This document shows positions 52,165 through 61,198 of a DNA stretch of 64,000 nucleotides, in pieces; position 1 is the stretch's first letter; each line of letters begins with the position of its first letter. The notes beneath the pieces are model-generated. The model did no database searches. It had not been told where the DNA came from and saw only the letters and a program-made list of their open reading frames with translations. The position numbers were made by a program, and so were the translations under genes. The stretch comes from Geobacter sp. UBA6151 (GTDB lineage Bacteria > Desulfobacterota > Desulfuromonadia > Geobacterales > Pseudopelobacteraceae), in assembly GCA_002423105.1 (NCBI GenBank), contig DIUT01000046.1, forward strand, positions 167,564 to 231,563. Reading direction: 5' to 3'.

Positions 52165-53913
52165 ATGAGTATTCTTACCTGGACCTATATCATCGTTGGC
52201 CTTTCCTTCTCGCTGTACATCGGTATCGCCTTCTGGGCCAAGGCCAAGACCACCGGCGACTTCTATGCTGCCGAGCAGTCGGTGCACCCGGTGCTGAACG
52301 GTATGGCCACCGGTGCTGACTGGATGTCTGCCGCCTCCTTTATCTCCATGGCCGGTCTGATCTCCTTCCTGGGACGTGACGGCTCTATGTACCTGATGGG
52401 CTGGACCGGCGGCTACGTGCTTCTGGCCATGCTGCTGGCTCCTTACCTGCGCAAGTACGGCAAGTTCACCGTGCCCCAGTTCATCGGCGATCGCTACTAC
52501 TCCAGCTCCGCCCGGATCATCGCCCTGGTCTGCGCCATCTTCGTCTCCTTCACCTATGTTGCCGGTCAGATGCGCGGCGTGGGTGTGGTCTTCTCCCGCT
52601 TCCTGGAAGTGCCGGTTAACACCGGTGTTATCATCGGTATGGCCCTGGTGTTCCTGTATGCCACCATGGGCGGCATGAAGGGCATCACCTACACCCAGGT
52701 GGCCCAGTACTGCGTGCTGATTGTGGCCTACATGATTCCGGCAATCTTCGTCTCCATGCAGTTCACCGGTAACCCGATCCCGCAACTTGGTTACGGTGCT
52801 AGCATCTCTGCCGATGGTGCAGCCATCCTTGGTGACCCTTCTGCTCAGGGCAAGTATCTGCTTGACGTTCTGAACGGCCTGCACAAGGACCTGGGCTTTG
52901 CGGCCTACACCACCGGCCTGCGTCCCAAGATCGACGTCTTCTTCATCACCATCGCCCTGATGGTTGGTACTGCCGGTCTGCCCCACGTTATCATCCGGTT
53001 CTTCACCGTGCCCAAGATTCGTGACGCCCGTTCCTCTGCCGGCTGGGCGCTGTTGTTTATCGCTATCCTCTACACTACGGCTCCGGCAGTTTCAGCCTTT
53101 GCCCGCGTTAACTTCATCAAGACCCTGCACAACGTAAAGTACGAGAACGCTCCCCAGTGGTTCAAAAACTGGGAGAAGACCAAGCTGGTTTCCTGGAAAG
53201 ACAAGAACGGCGACGGCCTCATGCAGTACGCCAAAGGCAATATCGCTGACCCCAAGTCTGCCAACGAACTGAAAATCGACAACGACATCATCGTGTTGGC
53301 TTCCCCTGAAATCGCCAAGCTGCCCAACTGGGTTATCGCGCTGGTTGCTGCCGGTGGTCTTGCTGCCGCTCTTTCAACTGCCGCTGGTCTGTTGCTGGTT
53401 ATCTCCGCATCTATTTCCCACGACCTGTTGAAACTGACTTTGATGCCTGATCTTTCCGAGAAGGGCGAACTGCTGGCAGCGCGTATTGCTGCAGGCTTCG
53501 CGGTCTGTATCGCCGGTCTGTTCGGTATCTATCCTCCGGGCTTTGTGGCCCAGGTTGTTGCCTTTGCCTTCGGTCTGGCTGCCGCTTCCTTCTTCCCGGC
53601 CATCATCATGGGTGTTTTCAACAAGAAGATCACCAAGGAAGGCGCCCTGACCGGCATGGTCGTCGGTATTGTCTTCACCGCAGCCTACATTATCTACTTC
53701 AAGTTCATGATGCCTGCTTCCTACAACGTGCCGGCTAACTGGTGGTTCGGTGTTTCTCCGGAAGGTATCGGTACCGTTGGTATGTTCCTAAACTTCATCA
53801 TTGCCTGGGTTGTCTCCAAGTTCACCCCGGAGCCGCCGCAGGAAGTTCAGGACCTGGTTGCCTCCCTGCGTTACCCCGGCAAGGAAGTTCCACCTCCTGC
53901 TGCAGGTCACTGA
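52165..53913 (+). CDS. Sodium:solute symporter, VC_2705 type, copy 1
   Basis: 582 residues, about 13 membrane helices, SSS family like acetate permease ActP. Family marks: GMATGADWMSAASFISMAGL, GWTGGYVLLAMLLAPYLRKY, MGGMKGITYTQVAQYCVLI and VAAGGLAAALSTAAGLLL. Probably imports acetate or a similar monocarboxylate with Na+. The extracytoplasmic segment near residue 345 has an EF-hand-like DKNGDGLMQYAK. A terminator follows. Confidence 0.92.
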   Translation: MSILTWTYIIVGLSFSLYIGIAFWAKAKTTGDFYAAEQSVHPVLNGMATGADWMSAASFISMAGLISFLGRDGSMYLMGWTGGYVLLAMLLAPYLRKYGKFTVPQFIGDRYYSSSARIIALVCAIFVSFTYVAGQMRGVGVVFSRFLEVPVNTGVIIGMALVFLYATMGGMKGITYTQVAQYCVLIVAYMIPAIFVSMQFTGNPIPQLGYGASISADGAAILGDPSAQGKYLLDVLNGLHKDLGFAAYTTGLRPKIDVFFITIALMVGTAGLPHVIIRFFTVPKIRDARSSAGWALLFIAILYTTAPAVSAFARVNFIKTLHNVKYENAPQWFKNWEKTKLVSWKDKNGDGLMQYAKGNIADPKSANELKIDNDIIVLASPEIAKLPNWVIALVAAGGLAAALSTAAGLLLVISASISHDLLKLTLMPDLSEKGELLAARIAAGFAVCIAGLFGIYPPGFVAQVVAFAFGLAAASFFPAIIMGVFNKKITKEGALTGMVVGIVFTAAYIIYFKFMMPASYNVPANWWFGVSPEGIGTVGMFLNFIIAWVVSKFTPEPPQEVQDLVASLRYPGKEVPPPAAGH

Positions 53914-53950
53914 TGACTGTTGAATGAATCGATGAATCTGTGTAACATGA

Positions 53951-53979
53951 GCGGCTGCCAGAAACGGCAGCCGCTTTTT
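53951..53979 (+). terminator. Terminator after symporter 1
   Basis: Perfect 9-bp stem GCGGCTGCC / GGCAGCCGC, loop AGAAAC, then TTTTT. It lies 37 nt past the symporter stop. Confidence 0.93.
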
Positions 53980-53999
53980 CACTAAGAGATGGAGTGTTC

Positions 54000-54467
54000 A
54001 TGTTTTTCAAAAAGCTGAAATTTCGTGAAATAACCGTATTCAAGCGCAAGAACATCCGTGGTTTTGTGGGGGGACTGCTGGGCATTGCCGCTGGCATGAG
54101 TCTTACCACCACCATTATCCCGACCGCGGTCACGACCGTTGTTGGCGGTGAGGTTTTTTTTGTGCGTTTTGCCCTTGCTGACTACTTTGCCCACACTGCC
54201 CTGGTCTGGTGTGCCGCTGCCTGGGCAACGGCCCGCATTGGTTCAACCAAGCTCGGAGCGATAATACTCGGTCTCACCGGGGCAATTACCGGGCTGTTGC
54301 TGGCTCTGGCCCAGCTTGGTACTGCAACCAACATCGTGCTTTCATCAACCATTGGTTCGCTGATTTATGGTGTCATTGGTGGTCTGATCATCAGCGGGAT
54401 CATGCCCGGTGACGATGAACGGATTATGATTAATTTGGACAAGAAAAAACCGGAAGAGAATAGTTGA
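54000..54467 (+). CDS. Small membrane protein, unknown
   Basis: 155 residues from ATG 54000 (GGAG 5 nt upstream). Basic N-terminus, then about four hydrophobic segments rich in Gly/Ala/Thr (GGLLGIAAGMSLTTTII, LGAIILGLTGAITGLLL, IGSLIYGVIGGLIIS) and a Lys/Glu tail. No family recognised. It lies after the symporter 1 terminator and converges with the response regulator gene; association with transport is only positional. Confidence 0.7.
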   Translation: MFFKKLKFREITVFKRKNIRGFVGGLLGIAAGMSLTTTIIPTAVTTVVGGEVFFVRFALADYFAHTALVWCAAAWATARIGSTKLGAIILGLTGAITGLLLALAQLGTATNIVLSSTIGSLIYGVIGGLIISGIMPGDDERIMINLDKKKPEENS

Positions 54468-54482
54468 TCAAATGATTTGTCA

Positions 54483-55187
54483 TCAATCGATGATACGCAG
54501 TTTGTAACCCACTCCCGGTTCGGTGATGATGTAGCGGGGGCGTGAAGGATCAGGCTCCAACTTGTGTCGCAGGTTGCTGATGTTAACCCGCAACACCTGT
54601 GGCTGGTCAATGTAGGCATCTCCCCAGACCTGTTTCAGTATCTGGTTAAGGGTAACGACTTTCCCGGCGTATGACACCAGAAGCCGCAAAATATCGTATT
54701 CGGTGGGGGTTAGCGCCATGTCGGCCCCGCGCAGGGCTACCCTGCGGCTGGCAAGGTCAACCTCAAGCTCACCGGATTTGAAGAGCGGTTCCGCAGTCTG
54801 CACCACCCGGCGTAAGGCAACACGGATACGCGCCAGCAGTTCAGCCATGCCGAACGGCTTGCTTAAGTAATCGTCAGCTCCCGCATCAAGTGCCAGCACC
54901 TTGTCATCCTCTCGTTCTCGCACCGACAGCACAATGATCGGTACGGTTGACCATTCGCGCATGCGGCGGATGACTTCAATGCCGTCCATGTCGGGCAGCC
55001 CCAGATCCAGTAACACCAAGTCCGGTTTAAACATGGCTGTGGCGGTCAGCGCCGCGACGCCGTTGTCCGCAATCTGCAGGGTAAAGCCTTCGCTGGACAG
55101 GATGGATCGAAGAAACTTCTGGATGGTGATTTCGTCATCAACCACCAGGATTCGTGAAGGGGGGCTGCTCTGCTTGTCAGGGGCCAT
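54483..55187 (-). CDS. OmpR/KdpE-family response regulator
   Basis: 234 residues. Receiver with phospho-Asp in LVLLDLGLPDMDGIEV and KPFGMAELLARI; winged-helix DNA-binding C-domain (TPTEYDILRLLVSYAGKVV, DQPQVLRVNISNLRHKLE). Start 55187 overlaps the kinase end by 11 nt, hence coupled. Closest overall to KdpE, but there are no kdp potassium pump genes here; the flanking symporter modules are likelier targets. Confidence 0.92.
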   Translation of the reverse strand: MAPDKQSSPPSRILVVDDEITIQKFLRSILSSEGFTLQIADNGVAALTATAMFKPDLVLLDLGLPDMDGIEVIRRMREWSTVPIIVLSVREREDDKVLALDAGADDYLSKPFGMAELLARIRVALRRVVQTAEPLFKSGELEVDLASRRVALRGADMALTPTEYDILRLLVSYAGKVVTLNQILKQVWGDAYIDQPQVLRVNISNLRHKLEPDPSRPRYIITEPGVGYKLRIID

Positions 55188-56736
55188 GGTTTGTATCCTC
55201 GGTATGTTGGGGTAGCGAAAGGGGAATCGAGAGGGTAACCGCCAGGCCGCCGTCAGGTCTGTTTTCGGCGTGGATTGTCCCACCATGGGCCTCAACGATG
55301 CCGTGGCAGATGGAAAGTCCCAGCCCGGTGCCGCTGACTCCCTCTGGCACCGGTACCCGGTAGAATTTTTCGAAAACACGCTCAAGATCTTGCTCCGGGA
55401 TACCGGAGCCGTGGTCGGCTGTCATGATCAACAGACTGTCTCCGTTGCACCAGGCTGTCACCTCTATGGCACTGCCGGGTGGTGAGTATTTTGTGGCATT
55501 GTCCAGAAGATTGATCAGTACCTGATTCATCAGCGCCATATCCATATCCACCAGTGGTAGTTCCGGCGCAAGATCCACAATTACCTGCCTGTTGAGCAGT
55601 TGACGCTCCATGGCGCCCAGCGCGCAGCCGATCAGATCCTGTACATCGCATGGCTCCATTTTCAGGATCATCCCCCCTGCTTCCAGACGTGTCATGTCCA
55701 GTAACTTGCCCACAAAGCGGTTCAGTCGATCCGCTTCATCCTTGGCATTTTCCAGCAGTTCCCGCTGAATAGTGGGAGTCAGCCGGTCTCCCTCCACCAG
55801 AATACTGCTCAGGACGCCGGTAATAGTTGAGAGGGGGGTCCTCAGATCGTGGGATACGGAGTTCAGAAGAGCCCGTTCCAGTTTCTGACGCATCCGCAGG
55901 TTCTGCGCCTGTTCAGCCTCATGTGAAAGTTCAACCCGTTCAAGGGCCAATGCGGTCTGTGTGGCGAATGCTTCAAGCAGGCGGTGTGTTTGCTCAGGTG
56001 GACGTGTGGAATCGCCGGTCAAGGCCACTGCCATGACGCCAAAGGTGCGCTGCATGGTCGCCAGGGGAAAGCAGCAGAATTTACCCTGAAAAGGCTGATA
56101 GTGTTCAAGGTATTGTCCGGTCAGGTTAGCCTGTAGCGCTACAGCACGTTCTTCTTCTCCCGGAAAAAAGTCGCTGCTGGCCTTAGTTAACTCCAGCTCT
56201 TCCCCGTTAGTTATAAACAATGCTGCTGATACCGTCAGAGTCATTTCAATATTGGAGATGACCGTGGCCAGGATGGCTGGACGGTCCGTTGCGGTGACCA
56301 GTTCGCGGCTGAGCCGGTACAGGCTGGCGGTTTCCGCCTCACGCTCCCGCAGGGCTTCGGCTCGTTCACGGGCCTTGGTTACCAGGGAGCTGATAACCGT
56401 TCCTGTCACGAGCAGTCCCAGGAACGTGGCCAGATACTCCTTGCGTTGAAAAGCAAAACCGTAACGTGGTGGAACATAGAGGTAGTTGTGCATGAAGGCG
56501 CTCAGCACGACGGTGAGAATGGCCGGTCGCCGTCCCATGTTGAATGCTGCCAGCACGACGGTTACCAGATAGATCATCAACAGGTTGATTGGCAGCAGTA
56601 GTGGACGCAGAATTTCGCATACCAGAGTTGCTCCGGCCACCATCAGGATACTTGCCAGATAACCAAACACGGTGGACGTTCCCAGAAGGTTTGAAAACCT
56701 GTTCAGTGCCCCGGTATCGAGAGAGTCCATCTTCAT
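55177..56736 (-). CDS. KdpD-like sensor kinase lacking the KdpD/Usp N-domain
   Basis: 519 residues. Four short membrane helices in the first ~110 residues (DUF4118 type, as in KdpD; LLPINLLMIYLVTVVLAAFN), then a GAF-like region (about 150-270). HisKA with SVSHDLRTPLSTITGVL and the ATPase with LLDNATKYSPPG, DHGSGIPEQDL and GTGLGLSICHGIVEAHGG follow. The ~370-residue cytoplasmic sensor of true KdpD is absent. It pairs with the overlapping regulator; stimulus unknown. Confidence 0.9.
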   Translation of the reverse strand: MKMDSLDTGALNRFSNLLGTSTVFGYLASILMVAGATLVCEILRPLLLPINLLMIYLVTVVLAAFNMGRRPAILTVVLSAFMHNYLYVPPRYGFAFQRKEYLATFLGLLVTGTVISSLVTKARERAEALREREAETASLYRLSRELVTATDRPAILATVISNIEMTLTVSAALFITNGEELELTKASSDFFPGEEERAVALQANLTGQYLEHYQPFQGKFCCFPLATMQRTFGVMAVALTGDSTRPPEQTHRLLEAFATQTALALERVELSHEAEQAQNLRMRQKLERALLNSVSHDLRTPLSTITGVLSSILVEGDRLTPTIQRELLENAKDEADRLNRFVGKLLDMTRLEAGGMILKMEPCDVQDLIGCALGAMERQLLNRQVIVDLAPELPLVDMDMALMNQVLINLLDNATKYSPPGSAIEVTAWCNGDSLLIMTADHGSGIPEQDLERVFEKFYRVPVPEGVSGTGLGLSICHGIVEAHGGTIHAENRPDGGLAVTLSIPLSLPQHTEDTNHGP

Positions 56737-57213
56737 GGGATTGTCTGCCTGTGTCTTGTGGTGAACATAAAATAATCAGTGTGTCGTTTGGAAAGATAGG
56801 TTCCGAAGCTGATTTTTGTCAACTGTTTGCTCCTGCAGCTGGTGGGCAATCTGGCATTAGACACTGAATTATAAGTATCTTACGACAGAGATCGCTCGCG
56901 TATTAATGTTTTTTTAATTACAGTAACATGGTTTAATCAAGCGGTGTTTTTTATGGTCTGATAAAATCAATACATTGGTTTATTATGTAAATTACCGATT
57001 TTAATTGAAAAAAATATAATATCTGCGTCTGCAAATAATCAGTTGACAGTAATAGAATATCGTATTATTTTTCAGAAAAGTTTATTTTACAAACGTCATT
57101 TGATTTATTGTATAAAGAAATTATAAATAGTGGTGGCGGCGGTTGGTCTGGCTGATATATGGCCGCTGCATGTGCGTTTTACTAACTACATCAGGTTATT
57201 GGAGGATTAATAA
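56737..57213. other. AT-rich divergent region before IclR 2
   Basis: 477 nt between the leftward kinase gene and the rightward IclR gene. The part after 56880 is strongly AT-rich. No gene supported. A promoter candidate lies at 57043-57071. Confidence 0.5.
57043..57071 (+). promoter_or_regulatory. Candidate promoter of the second IclR gene
   Basis: TTGACA, 17-nt spacer, TATTTT, in an AT-rich stretch; the neighbourhood resembles the sequence before the first IclR gene (TTGACAG followed by an AT-rich block). Confidence 0.4.
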
Positions 57214-57975
57214 ATGCGAGAGAAAGGACAATATTCAGTTCAGGCTGTTGTCAAGGCCATTGAGCTGCTTGAGGCTCTGGCCCAGGATGTGGACAGCCCT
57301 ACGGTGCCGGTTCTTGCCAATAAGCTGTCGCTGAGTCGCAATAAGACCTTCCGATTGCTGGCTACTCTTGAAGAAAAAGGGCTGGTGGAGCGCAATGAGG
57401 ATAACGGAACCTTCCAGCTGGGGGTTCAGTCCTTTGAGATGGCCCAGAATATCCTTAAATGCGCCAACCTGATCAAGATGGCCCATCCGGTGATGGAGGA
57501 GCTGGCCCGCAAGCTGGATGAGGCGGTCTACATCACGGTGATTAACAATGACGAAGTGCTTTTTCTGGATATGGTTGATTCGCTGCAGCAGGTGAAAGCA
57601 GTGGACATGGTGGGTAAGCGTTTCCCGTTTTTCAGCAATGCCGCCGGCAAGGTGATCAAGTCCTTGAGTTCAACTGATTTCCTGAGCCGGGGCAAGCGTC
57701 GCCGCGACATTCCTGATATGGAGGCGTTTGAGAAAGAGTTGCAGGAGATTCGTAAACGCGGTTTTGCCGTTGATTTTAACGGTCTGGGAGAGGGGCTCTG
57801 CGCAGTTGCAGTGGCCATCCGTGATTATGCCGGCAAGGTGGTCTGCTCGCTGACACTGCTGGCCCCTTCCTTCCGGATGCTACAGGATCGCCTTGATAAG
57901 GAAGTGATTCCTTCCATGCTGGAGGGTGCTGAAGTGTTGTCCACCAAATTCGGTTATACGCGGTCCTACGCCTGA
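57214..57975 (+). CDS. IclR-family transcriptional regulator, copy 2
   Basis: 253 residues. Same layout as copy 1: winged helix (VPVLANKLSLSRNKTFRLLATL) and effector domain (GKRFPFFSNAAGKVIKSL). Differences from copy 1 concentrate in the first 75 residues, which include the DNA-binding helix, while the effector domain is nearly the same. This suggests a shared ligand but possibly divergent operators. GGAGG upstream of the ATG. Confidence 0.92.
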   Translation: MREKGQYSVQAVVKAIELLEALAQDVDSPTVPVLANKLSLSRNKTFRLLATLEEKGLVERNEDNGTFQLGVQSFEMAQNILKCANLIKMAHPVMEELARKLDEAVYITVINNDEVLFLDMVDSLQQVKAVDMVGKRFPFFSNAAGKVIKSLSSTDFLSRGKRRRDIPDMEAFEKELQEIRKRGFAVDFNGLGEGLCAVAVAIRDYAGKVVCSLTLLAPSFRMLQDRLDKEVIPSMLEGAEVLSTKFGYTRSYA

Positions 57976-58151
57976 AGAGCAGAGGGAGCCGATTTTTTAA
58001 GTTCATCCCCGGAGCGGGAGCGGCAGGGGCAAGGTAACAGCGCCCCACAAGGAAAGGAGGAGAGAGGCCGTCGGAAAATCCGGGCAGAAGGTGCGTAACT
58101 ACACAGCAAGATTTAACTGAAAACAGGCAGTATTCACGAGAGGAGGAAGTT
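57976..58151 (+). other. Leader between IclR 2 and DUF4212 gene
   Basis: 176 nt. It holds GGGGC-AAGGTAACAGC-GCCCC and the purine tract AAAGGAGGAGAGAGG, which also occurs in the copy-1 leader. No start codon follows the tract. No gene. Confidence 0.35.
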
Positions 58152-58406
58152 ATGGATAAGAGTGGTCAGGCTTACTGGCAGGCAGTGCTTAAACTGTTGG
58201 CCGGCGTTCTTGCCGTATGGTTCTTGGTATCCTACGGTTGCGGTATTCTGTTCGCACCGGCCTTGAATAACATTCATCTGGGCGGTTATCCCCTGGGCTT
58301 CTGGTTTGCACACCAGGGTTCCATGTACGCATTTGTTGCCATTATTTTCGTCTTTGCGAAGCTGATGGGCAATCTTGACAAAAAATTCGACGTTCACGAA
58401 GAATAA
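58152..58406 (+). CDS. DUF4212 symporter small subunit, copy 2
   Basis: 84 residues, two membrane helices (LLAGVLAVWFLVSYGCGILF; MYAFVAIIFVFAKLM) with the YPLGFWFAHQGS and NLDKKFDVHEE family marks. Partner of the symporter beginning 17 nt later. AGAGGAGGAAG precedes the ATG. Confidence 0.92.
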   Translation: MDKSGQAYWQAVLKLLAGVLAVWFLVSYGCGILFAPALNNIHLGGYPLGFWFAHQGSMYAFVAIIFVFAKLMGNLDKKFDVHEE

Positions 58407-58422
58407 GAGGAGGCATACATAC

Positions 58423-60231
58423 ATGGAACTGCAAACTTTGACTTATCTTGTTGTCGGTCTCACCTTTGCCCTCTACATCGGCATCGCCGTGTGGGCACGG
58501 GCCGGCACCACCAGTGAATTTTACGTAGCCGGTGGAAACGTTCCCCCGGTTGTAAACGGTATGGCAACTGCGGCTGACTGGATGTCGGCTGCTTCGTTCA
58601 TCTCCATGGCCGGTCTGATCTCCAACATGGGTTACGGCGGCGGTCTGTTCCTGATGGGCTGGACCGGCGGTTATGTGCTCATGGCCTGTCTGCTGGCGCC
58701 CTACTTGCGCAAATTCGGCAAATTCACTGTTGCCTCCTTCGTACAGGAGCGTTTTTACTCAAAGACAGCCTCAGCGGTCTCGGTTCTCTGCCTGCTGACC
58801 ATGTCAACCACTTACATCATCGGTCAGATGACCGGCGTTGGTGTTACCTTCTCCCGCTTCCTGGGCGTTTCCAATGACATGGGTATCTACATCGGTATGG
58901 CAATCGTGTTCTCCTACGCCGTGTTCGGCGGTATGAAGGGGATTACCTACACCCAGGTGGCTCAGTACTGCGTGCTGATCCTGGCCTATACTGTTCCGGC
59001 CATCTTTATTGCCTTCCAACTGACCGGCAACCCGATTCCGCAGCTTGGCCTCGGCTCCGACATCATTGGCACCAACGTATCGCTGCTCACCAAACTGAAC
59101 CAGGTGGTTACTGACCTCGGTTTTGGCGAGTACACGACCGCCTTGCCGGGTAGCAGGCTGAACATGTTTGTCTACACCATCTCCCTGATGGTTGGTACTG
59201 CCGGTCTGCCCCACGTTATCATCCGTTTCTTCACTGTGCCAACGGTTGCCTCGGCCCGTTCATCAGCTGGCTGGGCACTGGTCTTTATTGCCATCCTTTA
59301 CACCACTGCTCCGGCAGTTGCTGCCATGGCCCGTTACAACCTGCATGCCACCATGACCCCGGCAGTAAAGACCGGCAGCGATATCTTTGCTCCTGAGGGC
59401 AGCCTTGCATACGCTGACAAACCAGCATGGGTGGGGCGCTGGGAAAAAACCGGCCTGCTGAAGTTCAAGGATCTTAACGGCGATGGTCGGATCCAGTACT
59501 ACAACGACAAATCCAAGAACCCGGCATTCCTTGACAAGGCTGCTGCAGCCGGCTGGAAAGGCAATGAGCTGACTGTTAACGCCGATATTATCGTGTTGGC
59601 CAACCCTGAAATTGCCCTGCTGCCCAACTGGGTTATCGCCCTGGTGGCTGCCGGCGGTGTTGCGGCGGCGCTCTCCACTGCAGCAGGTCTGTTGCTTGCC
59701 ATCTCGGCAGCCTTCTCACACGACCTGATGAAGAACATCTTCTTGCCTGACCTGTCTGAGAAGGGTGAGCTGCTGTCCGGTAAGATTGCGATGGTCTTTG
59801 CCATTATCGTGGCCGGTTATCTGGGCCTCAACCCTCCGGGCTTTGCCGCCGGTACCGTGGCCCTGGCCTTCGGTATTGCTGCAAGTACCATCTTCCCGGT
59901 TCTGATGATGGGTATCTTTAACAAGAAGATGAACAAGGAAGGCGCCATCGCCGGTATGCTTGCCGGTCTGTTCATTACCCTGTTCTACGTGTTTGCCCAT
60001 AAAGGTCTCTTCTTTATCAAGGGTACCGGGTACCTGAACCTGATCGGTGGAGCCAACTCCTTCTTCGGGATCACCCCGGAAGCCTTCGGCACCATTGGTG
60101 CACTGACCAACTTCCTGGTAGCCTATATTGTCAGCAAGATGACCCCGGAATGCCCGGAGCATATTCAGCATCTGGTTGAAGATGTCCGTACCCCCCGTGG
60201 CGCTGCCAAGTCTGTAGAAGGCGCTCACTAA
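58423..60231 (+). CDS. Sodium:solute symporter, VC_2705 type, copy 2
   Basis: 602 residues from ATG 58423 (GAGGAGG upstream). Same architecture as copy 1, with GMATAADWMSAASFISMAGL, FGGMKGITYTQVAQYCVLI and VAAGGVAAALSTAAGLLL. The extracytoplasmic segment is longer and has DLNGDGRIQYYN, again EF-hand-like. Likely the same substrate class with different affinity or regulation; that is inference. Confidence 0.92.
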   Translation: MELQTLTYLVVGLTFALYIGIAVWARAGTTSEFYVAGGNVPPVVNGMATAADWMSAASFISMAGLISNMGYGGGLFLMGWTGGYVLMACLLAPYLRKFGKFTVASFVQERFYSKTASAVSVLCLLTMSTTYIIGQMTGVGVTFSRFLGVSNDMGIYIGMAIVFSYAVFGGMKGITYTQVAQYCVLILAYTVPAIFIAFQLTGNPIPQLGLGSDIIGTNVSLLTKLNQVVTDLGFGEYTTALPGSRLNMFVYTISLMVGTAGLPHVIIRFFTVPTVASARSSAGWALVFIAILYTTAPAVAAMARYNLHATMTPAVKTGSDIFAPEGSLAYADKPAWVGRWEKTGLLKFKDLNGDGRIQYYNDKSKNPAFLDKAAAAGWKGNELTVNADIIVLANPEIALLPNWVIALVAAGGVAAALSTAAGLLLAISAAFSHDLMKNIFLPDLSEKGELLSGKIAMVFAIIVAGYLGLNPPGFAAGTVALAFGIAASTIFPVLMMGIFNKKMNKEGAIAGMLAGLFITLFYVFAHKGLFFIKGTGYLNLIGGANSFFGITPEAFGTIGALTNFLVAYIVSKMTPECPEHIQHLVEDVRTPRGAAKSVEGAH

Positions 60232-60270
60232 GTCAAGCAACACAGACTGATTGCTCAGTCGCTGTAAGTC

Positions 60271-60301
60271 ACGAGCCCCGCCGGTTTCCGGCGGGGCTCG
60301 T
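60271..60301 (+). terminator. Strong hairpin after symporter 2, no T-run
   Basis: Perfect 14-bp stem ACGAGCCCCGCCGG / CCGGCGGGGCTCGT with a TTT loop. It is followed by ATGCATAAAG rather than T's. It may be a poor intrinsic terminator or a 3'-end stabiliser. Confidence 0.55.
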
Positions 60302-60370
60302 ATGCATAAAGTTGTTGCCAGGCCTCGCAGGGTCATATACAAAAACACATCTTATTTCTGGAGTGACGCA

Positions 60371-60769
60371 ATGGTTTTTGATGCAGCAACAGCTTTGATC
60401 TGGATTCTGTACCTGGCTCTGTTTCCAATGGCCTTTTACTGGTTTCGCCGAGCCTGGAAAATCTTTATCAAGAAGGATTACAGTGAGGTTGCCCTCAAAA
60501 GCGGACTGCCGCCAGCCAATCCTGAAAAATGGGCCACGGTTACCGGTGTTGTCAATATTATGGCAGGTAGTTCTGCCGTCTGGATCATCGTAGGTGTTAT
60601 CCTCTACATCGCCACCGGCATCCTGATCGGCCCGTTCAGCTCTTTTGACGGCTGGAACGCCTACGCCGGATCGACCATCTGGTTAAAGCTCATTATAGAT
60701 TTCATTATCAAGCGTCAGGCCCACCCGATAGTTCTGGGTAAAAAGAAAAAGGAGAGCACTCAGGAATAA
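60371..60769 (+). CDS. Small membrane protein, unknown
   Basis: 132 residues from ATG 60371 (GGAG 8 nt upstream). Two clear membrane helices (ATALIWILYLALFPMAFYW; AVWIIVGVILYIATGILIG) and perhaps a third, with a Lys-rich tail (GKKKKESTQE). No family recognised. Downstream of the symporter 2 hairpin; convergent with the YkgJ-type gene. Confidence 0.72.
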   Translation: MVFDAATALIWILYLALFPMAFYWFRRAWKIFIKKDYSEVALKSGLPPANPEKWATVTGVVNIMAGSSAVWIIVGVILYIATGILIGPFSSFDGWNAYAGSTIWLKLIIDFIIKRQAHPIVLGKKKKESTQE

Positions 60770-60787
60770 TGTTCTCTTCCTCCCAAG

Positions 60788-61156
60788 TCACATCTTTATA
60801 AATCCTCCTCTCAGGCAACGAAAACCGTGGGCCATGGTCGGATAATCCCGGCACATGGCCGGTTTTGTGTCGTTTATGCTGCACACAGCGGTGTCAGGTC
60901 CGTTTTTTTGCAAAAACGGACAGGGATCAACCAGTTTTCCGGTGTCTGGATCACACCAGATCCATCCCAACCGGTTAACCCGGCCTAACAGATCGCCCCG
61001 TCCTTCCCGTTTCCAGCGTGTAACATCGGAATGGGTCACATTCAGATGCCCTCCAAAAAATTTGCAACAGTCTCCGCAGCAGGCGCACCCACCCGTTGCA
61101 GCAGGCACCTGTGCATCCGGCCCTGTGAAATAGTGCTTGATAGTATCAAGGAACAT
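60788..61156 (-). CDS. YkgJ-family Cys-cluster protein
   Basis: 122 residues from ATG 61156 (AAAGGAG upstream). The Cys cluster CACCGDCC matches the CxxCxxCC class of predicted Zn/Fe chelators; further Cys lie in WCDPDTGKLVDPCPFL and CSINDTKPAMCRDYP. Thought to bind a metal or Fe-S cluster; no reaction is known for this branch. Confidence 0.82.
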   Translation of the reverse strand: MFLDTIKHYFTGPDAQVPAATGGCACCGDCCKFFGGHLNVTHSDVTRWKREGRGDLLGRVNRLGWIWCDPDTGKLVDPCPFLQKNGPDTAVCSINDTKPAMCRDYPTMAHGFRCLRGGFIKM

Positions 61157-61198
61157 GGCCACTCCTTTCCGGCATGCATAACCGCCTGTCCTCTCCAT

